From Pseudomonadota bacterium (lineage in GTDB: Bacteria; Myxococcota; Polyangia; Polyangiales; Polyangiaceae): 6,030 nt of DNA. Within the stretch, counting starts at the first letter, position 1, and each line of letters opens with the position of its first letter. A model generated the notes under the pieces. That model saw only the letters and a list, made by a program, of their open reading frames with translations. It was not told the DNA's origin and did not search any database. The position numbers and the translations under genes were made by a program. This document shows, one piece after another, positions 1-5,114 of the stretch. The stretch spans positions 1 to 6,030 of the forward strand of contig JAEZYO010000475.1 of NCBI GenBank assembly GCA_023419055.1, written 5' to 3'.

Positions 1-1
1 C

Positions 2-1867
2 GGCGGCGGCGCCCAACCCGACCCGGGCATCGGTGGAACTCTCAACGTCGGGGCCGCTCCGAATGCAACCGGCGGAACCGGCTTCGGAGGTGCGTTCGAG
101 GAGGGTGAAGGCGGCGAGTCGCAAGGCGGCGCCTCGGGCTCGGGCGGCGTGCGGGTCGACGCACACCTCTTGAGCGACGCCGTGCAATTCTTCGGCATCT
201 TCGGCGGCCAAGAGTCGTTCGTCTCCTATCAGTTCCAGGTCGGGGGCGAGATCATCGACTTCAACCGCGGCCGATTGACCATCGGGATCGGAGTGACCGA
301 CGACGTCGCGTGCCAGCCTCCGCCTGAATTCATCGATCCGGCGCGCGTCCTGTTCGAGACGAACGTCGAAGCGCTCAGCAACATTTCGCTGTTCCAGGTG
401 CTCCAGGCGATCGCCACGAACGACGGGCAGAACGCCGACCCAGTCCTCCTCTATCAACAAATTTACGATAGCTACGCCACTCTGGACCAGGCGACCTTGC
501 CTGACGCGGTCCATTGTGGCGATGAGACGACCGACGGCATCCCCACGTTGAACGGCTATCCGATCGAGTGCAATCGTGTCGAGCGTTTCCACGTCAACGA
601 CCTGGAAGGCTTCTTCCCGATCGCGATGATCAACCGCCTGGACCTCGCTCCTGAGAACGGCTCCCACTGCGGCCAGCAGCGCACCATCTTCGCGAACAAC
701 AACCAGGGCCGCGCTTTCATCATCCTTGAAGCACAGGTCCCGAACCCGACACCCGAGCTCGGCATCCAAGGTTGCGCCCCACTCGCGAAGTTCTGGCTCG
801 AACAAGACGCCATCGACGACCCGCTCCTGCGCGGAGATCGGCTCGCTCAGGCCTTCTTGAAAGGCAGCCCCGAGCTCGTCGGAGCGGGTTTCGGGCCATT
901 CTACACGGCGACGAACCTCACCGTCGGCAGCGGTCAGATCCGGACCAATCAGTTCGATCAAGATCCCTGGACGCTGCGCGAGTTCAAGCTCGCGCTCGAC
1001 GGAGACAACCTGCGCATCATCCCCTTCCCGGTTGCCGAGGCGCCCCCAGGAGCGCTCTGGAACGAGAACGCGCCCTTGCCGCAGGGGGAAGCGTGCCGAG
1101 AGAGCTTCCTCGCCGCGGTCGACGGCCTACTCACGGACGATCCCAATGCCATGTCGTTCGTCGTCGACGGCGCGTGCAAGGACGCCGAGAGCCGCAATGA
1201 CTTCTCGCAGGATTACCCGAGTCAATTGTCGGAAGGCTTCCGTGAGCAGCTCGTCGAGCGCCTAGAAGGCACGGGACTGACGCCCGAGGACATCGCCAAC
1301 CGAGCACAGTTTGCCGGTTCGTGCATCGGCTGCCATATCGAGGCGAACGGCCGCTTCCTCGGCAACGGTGTTTTCGCTCCGAATTCGCACGGGTTCGTGC
1401 ACGTGAACGAAAGCGCCTTCGATTGCGCGAACGAGCCGGGCAGCTGCTTCTCACCGTCGCCTGCGTTGACTCAGTCCTTCCTCCCGAGCCGTCTGCAAGT
1501 CATGGCGCAGCTACTCGGGATCTCCCTCCCGCCGAACCCTTGTCAGGGCGGAGCGGGCGGCGGAACCTCGGTCGGCGGTGCTCCCGGCGTCGGTGGCGCG
1601 TTCCCCGGCACGGGCGGCTTCGCCGGAGCGTTCGGCAGCGGCGGTACGTTCGCGATGGGAGGCAGCTTCGGCACCGCGGGGTCGGGCCCGGCCATGGGTA
1701 GCGGCGGCAGCGGGCCAATCGGCGAGCCCCAACCCGTCGAAGTCGTGGCGATCGAGCTCCCTTCCGCGGACACGCCGGTAGAGGAGCTGCAAGAGGAGGA
1801 GGAGGAAATCCGCGAAGCGTACGGCGACAAGACGCTGGGCGGAAAGTCGGCTCAGAGCACTCACTGA
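2..1867 (+). CDS. Exported c-type-cytochrome-like protein, Gly-rich ends (5' partial)
   Basis: The frame is open from base 2 to the TGA at 1865-1867 (621 codons), so the true start lies left of the window. The GTG at 149 is internal, because the Gly-rich frame runs through it. In order, the visible protein has a Gly-rich linker (residues 1-49), a folded body (about 50-510) with several Cys, a second Gly-rich segment (about 515-572), and an acidic tail with a run of Glu. The body contains INRLDLAP and GSHCGQQR (about 210-226) and GQIRTNQFDQ. A CIGCH motif at 1322-1336 (residues 441-445) fits covalent haem c attachment, which occurs outside the cytoplasm. HGFVHVN follows, and a Met 57 residues after the CIGCH His could be the distal ligand. 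I recall similar uncharacterised myxobacterial proteins but cannot name a family. A signal peptide or lipobox probably lies upstream. Electron transfer or a redox role is inference; the coding call is firm. Confidence 0.85.
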   Translation, partial: GGGAQPDPGIGGTLNVGAAPNATGGTGFGGAFEEGEGGESQGGASGSGGVRVDAHLLSDAVQFFGIFGGQESFVSYQFQVGGEIIDFNRGRLTIGIGVTDDVACQPPPEFIDPARVLFETNVEALSNISLFQVLQAIATNDGQNADPVLLYQQIYDSYATLDQATLPDAVHCGDETTDGIPTLNGYPIECNRVERFHVNDLEGFFPIAMINRLDLAPENGSHCGQQRTIFANNNQGRAFIILEAQVPNPTPELGIQGCAPLAKFWLEQDAIDDPLLRGDRLAQAFLKGSPELVGAGFGPFYTATNLTVGSGQIRTNQFDQDPWTLREFKLALDGDNLRIIPFPVAEAPPGALWNENAPLPQGEACRESFLAAVDGLLTDDPNAMSFVVDGACKDAESRNDFSQDYPSQLSEGFREQLVERLEGTGLTPEDIANRAQFAGSCIGCHIEANGRFLGNGVFAPNSHGFVHVNESAFDCANEPGSCFSPSPALTQSFLPSRLQVMAQLLGISLPPNPCQGGAGGGTSVGGAPGVGGAFPGTGGFAGAFGSGGTFAMGGSFGTAGSGPAMGSGGSGPIGEPQPVEVVAIELPSADTPVEELQEEEEEIREAYGDKTLGGKSAQSTH

Positions 1868-1879
1868 GGTGAGCTGGCA

Positions 1880-1911
1880 GGCGCCGCGGTTCGATCGCGG
1901 ATCGCGGCGCC
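1880..1911 (+). terminator. Terminator-like hairpin after the cytochrome-like gene
   Basis: A perfect 9-bp inverted repeat (GGCGCCGCG at 1880-1888, CGCGGCGCC at 1903-1911) extends inward by five more pairs, two of them G-U, to a 14-bp stem with a four-base loop (1894-1897). It starts 13 bases past the TGA stop. No T-run follows, only a pyrimidine-rich stretch (CTCTTCTC from 1919), so it is not a classical intrinsic terminator. Such U-poor hairpins are common at gene ends in GC-rich bacteria and may instead protect the mRNA 3' end. Confidence 0.6.
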
Positions 1912-2000
1912 GCCTCGCGCTCTTCTCGCATCCAGTGCGGGAACCTGTGGCGCGCCCCTGAAAACGGCGTCGTGAGCGACGCCCGTCTCCATCGACCGGT

Positions 2001-2027
2001 GCGACATCTCTGACATGGAGAGGTCGC
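2001..2027. other. Bulged hairpin in the intergenic region
   Basis: GCGAC and CTCT (2001-2005, 2008-2011) pair with AGAG and GTCGC (2019-2022, 2023-2027), giving a 9-bp stem with a two-base bulge (AT) and a seven-base loop. It is about 90 bases downstream of the end-of-gene hairpin. It could be RNA structure or a protein site; nothing in the sequence decides, and chance is possible in GC-rich DNA. Confidence 0.35.
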
Positions 2028-2128
2028 CTCCGGATCGACAGCGACACGAGCATCGTCTCAATGACGGACGCATACACACGACCGAGCGCAACGGCAGCGA
2101 GTTGACGCGTCGCGTTCAAAGGCGGACC

Positions 2129-2159
2129 TCCGTTCATCTCGGCTTCCCAGGTGAACGGA
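2129..2159. other. 11-bp inverted repeat with 9-base loop
   Basis: TCCGTTCATCT (2129-2139) pairs with AGGTGAACGGA (2149-2159) over 11 positions, one of them a G-U pair. The outer eight pairs are perfect (TCCGTTCA/TGAACGGA). The loop is CGGCTTCCC. It lies about 215 bases upstream of the lipoprotein start. Because the outer arms are perfect in DNA, it could be an operator-like dyad for a dimeric regulator or an RNA hairpin. Its role is unknown. Confidence 0.4.
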
Positions 2160-2196
2160 ACAATCGCGCAGCACGAGACTCTGGGAGCGATCTCAG

Positions 2197-2246
2197 GTTC
2201 GAACTCGCCCTCTCCCACCCCGCGGGCTAAAGTTCGAGGACTCGCC
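2197..2246. repeat. Imperfect direct repeat upstream of the lipoprotein gene
   Basis: GTTCGAACTCGCC (2197-2209) recurs as GTTCGAGGACTCGCC (2232-2246), identical except for an inserted GG. The copies start 35 bases apart. The first contains the 8-bp palindrome GTTCGAAC. Both lie 50-105 bases upstream of the candidate -24 element, a plausible place for activator sites, but binding is only inferred. Confidence 0.35.
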
Positions 2247-2297
2247 GCGAGCACTGAACGTATCGTCCAGGATGTGCGGCTCAGGATCCGTTTTCGA

Positions 2298-2315
2298 CTG
2301 GAACCGCTCCCGCAA
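2298..2315 (+). promoter_or_regulatory. Weak sigma-54-like promoter candidate
   Basis: CTGGAAC followed by CCGCAA places GG at 2300-2301 and GC at 2312-2313, the exact 12-base register of sigma-54 -24/-12 elements. It departs from the consensus at -15/-14 (CC instead of TT) and has one change near -24. A start near 2325 would give a leader of about 49 bases before the GTG at 2374. Myxobacteria have many sigma-54 promoters, but this match is weak, and no better sigma-70 pair was seen. A TAGTAT at 2321-2326 lacks a proper -35 partner. Confidence 0.25.
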
Positions 2316-2360
2316 AGCGATAGTATCTAAAGACCGTTGCCTTTGCTTTGAGCCAGTCTC

Positions 2361-2366
2361 AAGGAG
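2361..2366 (+). promoter_or_regulatory. Ribosome binding site that fixes a GTG start
   Basis: AAGGAG lies seven bases before the GTG at 2374, ideal Shine-Dalgarno spacing. The upstream in-frame ATG at 2272 has no comparable site, and its extra 34 residues would bury the signal peptide. This site therefore sets the start of the fibro-slime lipoprotein. Confidence 0.85.
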
Positions 2367-2373
2367 AATACAC

Positions 2374-3465
2374 GTGTTTCTTCGCCGCCCCTCTCCTGCC
2401 ACCCTTGCTGCTCTCTTCGTCACGTCTTCTCTCTTTGGTGCCCTCGCCTGCTCGGCCAGCGGTGAGACCCCTGGCAACGGCATCACCGGCGCCGGAAGCG
2501 GGAGCACCGGCAGCGGAGCAGGGAGCACCGGCAGTGGTTCGGGAAGCACGGGCAGCGGCTCGGGTAGTACGGGCAGCGGTAGCGGCACCGGCTCCAGCTC
2601 CGGCAGCACCGGCGTCATCGTCGAGATGCCCGACGGTAGCTCCGGCTGCGGCGCGTCGCTCCCCGCCGTGTTCCGTGACTTCAAAGGCTTTGGCGAGCCG
2701 GGCGGCCACACGGACTTCGAGATCTCCGCGCGCAACGTGATCCACGAGGGCGAGGTCTACAAGGGCTGGAACGACGTCGGTTGCGGTCTCGTCGAGCCGA
2801 ACCTGGGCCCGAACGGCAAGCCCATTTTCTACACGGGCCCGGCGGACGTCGCGCAGGGTGGCCCGATGATCCGTACCGGCGTCGGCAAGCAGAAGCGAGT
2901 CGTCGCCGGCGCAGGCTGCTGGCCCTCCACGACGGGCATCTGCAACGTCGGAACGTGCGCTCCCTGGGACTTCAACCCGCCCACTTACGAGATCGAGAGC
3001 TCGACCAGCTTCGACCAGTGGTACACGACGTCGGCCATCAACATGGAGGTCAAGATCGACCTCCCGTTGACCGAGATGTCGCCGGGCGTCTTCGTGTACG
3101 ACAGCAACGCCTTCTTCCCCCTCGACGGGCAAGGCTTCGGCAACACGCCCGGCCAGGCGCACAACTACCACTTCACGACCGAGATCCACGTCACCTTCGA
3201 GTACCAGGCCGGTCAGATCTTCACCTTCCGGGGTGACGACGATCTCTGGATCTTCGTGAACGGCAAGCTCGCGCTCGACGTGGGTGGCCTGCACGAGGAC
3301 CTCGAGGGCTCCATCAACTTCGACCAGAAGGCGGCGACCCTCGGCATCACGCCGGGCACGACGTACACGATGGACATCTTCCACGCGGAGCGTCAGACCA
3401 CCGAGTCGAACTTCCGCGTCGAGACGAACATCAAGTGCTTCACGCCGGTCCCGCCGGTGAAGTGA
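2374..3465 (+). CDS. Fibro-slime domain lipoprotein
   Basis: The product is 363 residues from the GTG at 2374, chosen for its ribosome binding site and because it places a lipoprotein signal at the N-terminus. RR is followed by a hydrophobic stretch and the lipobox G-A-L-A-C, with Cys26 as the lipidated residue. Residues 27 to about 87 are a Gly/Ser/Thr linker containing four GSTGSGS-type repeats. The rest is a fibro-slime (PA14-related) domain: FRDFKGF (100-106), HTDFE (112-116), FDQWY (213-217), NYHFTTEIH (264-272), the hallmark GDDDLWIFVNGKL (287-299) and DIFHAERQTTESNF (334-347). Six further Cys (92, 137, 182, 190, 195, 355) could form disulfides. The family is known from Fibrobacter, Dictyostelium and many myxobacterial surface proteins. 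It is thought to act at the cell surface, perhaps in carbohydrate or matrix binding, but the ligand here is unknown. The gene stands alone behind a 506-base leader and converges on the Anbu gene. Confidence 0.92.
   Translation: MFLRRPSPATLAALFVTSSLFGALACSASGETPGNGITGAGSGSTGSGAGSTGSGSGSTGSGSGSTGSGSGTGSSSGSTGVIVEMPDGSSGCGASLPAVFRDFKGFGEPGGHTDFEISARNVIHEGEVYKGWNDVGCGLVEPNLGPNGKPIFYTGPADVAQGGPMIRTGVGKQKRVVAGAGCWPSTTGICNVGTCAPWDFNPPTYEIESSTSFDQWYTTSAINMEVKIDLPLTEMSPGVFVYDSNAFFPLDGQGFGNTPGQAHNYHFTTEIHVTFEYQAGQIFTFRGDDDLWIFVNGKLALDVGGLHEDLEGSINFDQKAATLGITPGTTYTMDIFHAERQTTESNFRVETNIKCFTPVPPVK
2500..2583 (+). repeat. Four in-frame 21-bp tandem repeats (GSTGSGS linker)
   Basis: Four consecutive 21-base units (2500-2520, 2521-2541, 2542-2562, 2563-2583) encode GSTGSGA once and GSTGSGS three times, residues 43-70 of the lipoprotein. 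The units differ mostly at third codon positions, so they are old or selected at the protein level rather than freshly duplicated. They form a flexible spacer between the lipid anchor and the fibro-slime domain. Whole-unit gain or loss would keep the frame. Confidence 0.85.
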
Positions 3466-3479
3466 GCGGTCGGAAAGCG

Positions 3480-3512
3480 CCGGGCCTCAAGGCGGATCGA
3501 GCGGAGGCCCGG
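3480..3512. terminator. Shared hairpin between convergent genes
   Basis: A perfect 9-bp inverted repeat, CCGGGCCTC (3480-3488) and GAGGCCCGG (3504-3512), with a 15-base loop, begins 15 bases after the lipoprotein stop. It also covers the last codons and most of the stop (3487-3489) of the Anbu gene on the other strand. Its symmetry would allow it to act on transcripts from either side. There is no T-run, so Rho-independent termination is uncertain. Confidence 0.5.
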
Positions 3513-4224
3513 GCAGCTCTTCGAACACGGAGCGCAGGCCTTCCGCCCAGCGCCGGCGCAGGCCGAGCAAATACGCGTCGCCTTCCGTGAGGGTGGCGAC
3601 GCCGCCCGCGCGCAAGCTGTCCTCGAGGTAGCGGAAGAGGTGGATCGGCGGCCCGACCGAGAGGTTACTGCGCATGGTCGAGTCGAACGAGATCAGCACG
3701 AGCTTGGTCGTATCCTCGATGCTCATGCGCTGGTTGAGCAGCCTATCGAGCACGGGCTTTCCGTACTTGGTCTCACCGAGCTGAAAGAAGGGCGTCTCCG
3801 CGGTGGCCTCGATGAAGTTGCCCGCCGCGTAGACGTGGAAGAGGCGGGTGCGCTCGCCTCGGATCTGCCCGCCCACGAGGAAGCTCGCGTTGAACTCGGT
3901 GCCGAACTTCGTGAGCGCTTCTCCGTGGACCCCGTGCACCTCGCGGAGCGCGCTGCCCACGATGCGCGCGACGCGGAACAGATTGGGGGCCTTGAGCACG
4001 CTCAGGCCGTCGTCGTCGCCGCGTGACCACTCCTCGATGAGGCTCAGCGCCGACTGAGTGAGCGCCAGGTTGCCCGCGCAGAGGATGGCGATGACTCGCT
4101 CCCGGGCCACCTCGTAGATGGTCATCTTGCGGAAGCTCGCGACGTTGTCCACGCCCGCGTTGGTGCGCGAGTCCGAGGCCAAGACGAGCCCATGCACGAG
4201 CAGCACTCCGACGCAGTAGCTCAT
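3487..4224 (-). CDS. anbu: Anbu-type proteasome-like peptidase
   Basis: This is a cytoplasmic N-terminal-nucleophile hydrolase fold of the Anbu (ancestral beta subunit, COG3484) family, 245 residues, the usual length. The N-terminus MSYCVG, then ASDSRTNAGVD and FRKM, is typical. After Met removal, Ser1 would be the nucleophile, with Asp17 and Lys32 matching the proteasome Thr1/Asp17/Lys33 set. Many Anbu proteins have Thr at this place. CAGNLA (49-54, counting Met), AGNFIEAT (134-141), TPFFQLGETKYGKP (144-157) and FDSTMRSNLSVG (180-191) are further family motifs. The start is secure because Anbu has no propeptide. The ribosome site is weak (GGAA, seven bases upstream, plus-strand 4232-4235). 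The gene is last in a three-gene cluster, 32 bases after the transglutaminase-like gene. Known Anbu proteins form open or helical ring assemblies. Their substrates and even their peptidase activity remain uncertain, so the partner genes give the best functional hint. Confidence 0.95.
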   Translation of the reverse strand: MSYCVGVLLVHGLVLASDSRTNAGVDNVASFRKMTIYEVARERVIAILCAGNLALTQSALSLIEEWSRGDDDGLSVLKAPNLFRVARIVGSALREVHGVHGEALTKFGTEFNASFLVGGQIRGERTRLFHVYAAGNFIEATAETPFFQLGETKYGKPVLDRLLNQRMSIEDTTKLVLISFDSTMRSNLSVGPPIHLFRYLEDSLRAGGVATLTEGDAYLLGLRRRWAEGLRSVFEELPGPPLDPP

Positions 4225-4256
4225 CGCCGTGTTCCGGAAGCGGAGGGAGCCCGGCG

Positions 4257-5087
4257 TTACTGTTGCTGCTCTTGCATGGCCTGCAAGCGCGCTGCGTCCT
4301 CGGCGACGCGCACCTCGACCTCGAGTGACTCACCCGAGCCGCCGCGCCGGAAGCCGCGCACCGGGCAAGCGTCGAGGTAGTCCATGCCGATCGCGACCTT
4401 CACGTGGTGCCTCGCCGGAGCGAGACGATTGGCCACGTCGAAGCTCGCGAAGCCCTGCCCGGGGACGAGCGCTTCCGCCCAGGCGTGGCTCGCCATCTGC
4501 CCGTCGCGATCGGTCGCGAGGTAGCCGCTGACGTAGCGAGCCGGCACGCCCAGGTGGCGGCAGCACGCGATGAAGACGTGCGCGTGGTCCTGGCAGACGC
4601 CGGCCTTGGCCTTGAAGACCTCGCGCGCCGAGGTGGTGACGTCGGTCGAGCCCGACTTGTATTCCACGGCCTCGCGTACGCCGAGCATGAGCGCCTTGAG
4701 CCCCGCCGCCGGGTTCTCCTGGATCTGCTTGCGGAAGCCCTCGGCGAAGCGGCCGAGCGCGTCGTCCACGGCCGTCAGGCGCGTCGAGCGCAGGAACGTG
4801 TCCGAGCCGAGCGGCTCCGCGGCGCCGAGCGACTCCCCGTCTTCGATCAGGTCGACCTCGCCGCGCGCGCGGATGCAGAGCTCCTTGTGCGGGCGATCGA
4901 TGACGAGCACGTGCGCCTCGTTGCCGAAGCCGTCGAGCCAGGGCCGCACCGGAGCGGGCAGCTCGAGCTTCCACGAGAGGATGCGCTGGTTGCCGCTGCT
5001 GCGCGGCGTGAGGCGGAGGTACTGGATGCTGTAATCCGCGGGGCGGCTGTAGCGATAGACGGTCTCGTGATGGATAGCGACGCGCAT
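4257..5087 (-). CDS. Transglutaminase-like cysteine protease/amidase
   Basis: The 276-residue protein belongs to the bacterial transglutaminase-like superfamily (COG1305). Residues 1 to about 80 form the bacterial N-terminal beta domain (MRVAIHHETVYRY, then YLRLTPR). The catalytic core follows at about 130-225. The triad is visible: Cys165 in GVCQDHAH, His201 in ASHAWAEA and Asp217 in FDVANR, where the more usual form is FDPTN. The ATG at 5085-5087 fits the family's N-terminus and has a ribosome binding site. Bacterial members are generally peptidases or amidases rather than protein cross-linkers. No signal peptide is seen, so it should act in the cytoplasm. It sits 27 bases after the alpha-E gene and 32 bases before Anbu, almost certainly in one operon. 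In this context it is predicted to cut or transfer a small peptide made by the linked ATP-grasp ligase, which is inference. The C-terminus is a short Gln-rich tail. Confidence 0.93.
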   Translation of the reverse strand: MRVAIHHETVYRYSRPADYSIQYLRLTPRSSGNQRILSWKLELPAPVRPWLDGFGNEAHVLVIDRPHKELCIRARGEVDLIEDGESLGAAEPLGSDTFLRSTRLTAVDDALGRFAEGFRKQIQENPAAGLKALMLGVREAVEYKSGSTDVTTSAREVFKAKAGVCQDHAHVFIACCRHLGVPARYVSGYLATDRDGQMASHAWAEALVPGQGFASFDVANRLAPARHHVKVAIGMDYLDACPVRGFRRGGSGESLEVEVRVAEDAARLQAMQEQQQ

Positions 5088-5094
5088 GTGGGCA

Positions 5095-5101
5095 TCCTCT
5101 C
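5095..5101 (-). promoter_or_regulatory. Ribosome binding site of the transglutaminase-like gene
   Basis: On the minus strand GAGAGGA lies seven bases before the ATG at 5085-5087, inside the 27-base gap after the alpha-E stop. It supports that start and independent translation initiation within the operon. Confidence 0.65.
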
Positions 5102-5114
5102 GCTGTCGTGAAAG

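Larger units (their letters stand above)
1868..2373. other. 506-base intergenic region, no convincing gene
   Basis: No frame here shows the strong third-position G/C bias of the neighbouring genes, and the possible short translations (for example 71 codons at 2015-2230) are Arg-rich and featureless. The stretch holds a terminator-like hairpin just after the upstream gene, two more inverted repeats (2001-2027 and 2129-2159), an imperfect direct repeat (2197-2246), a weak sigma-54-like element (2298-2315) and the ribosome binding site of the next gene. It most likely serves as the 3' end of the first gene plus the promoter and leader of the second. A small RNA cannot be excluded from sequence alone. 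Confidence 0.6.

Noticed and set aside
149..151. GTG as the start of the cytochrome-like gene
   Set aside because: The same frame is open and Gly-rich back to base 2, and no signal peptide follows the GTG, so the gene begins outside the window.
2196..2204. GGTTCGAAC resembling a tRNA T-loop
   Set aside because: The flanking bases do not form a T-stem, and no acceptor or anticodon arms can be drawn around it.
1511..2254. Minus-strand frame of 247 codons covering the Gly-rich tail and part of the intergenic region
   Set aside because: Its 3' half is antisense to the Gly-rich tail, and the intergenic half is Arg-rich with no domain-like pattern.
2272..2373. ATG at 2272 as the start of the fibro-slime lipoprotein
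   Set aside because: It has no good ribosome binding site and would add 34 residues in front of a clear lipoprotein signal. The GTG at 2374 has both a ribosome site and a lipobox.
2359..3384. Minus-strand frame of 341 codons opposite the lipoprotein gene
   Set aside because: It is antisense to a gene with clear domain motifs. The translation is low-complexity Ala/Gly/Arg/Val with no family signature.
4225..4256. Inverted CGCCG/CGGCG exactly bounding the transglutaminase-Anbu gap
   Set aside because: A 5-bp stem with a 22-base loop is too weak and too likely by chance in this base composition to call a regulatory element.
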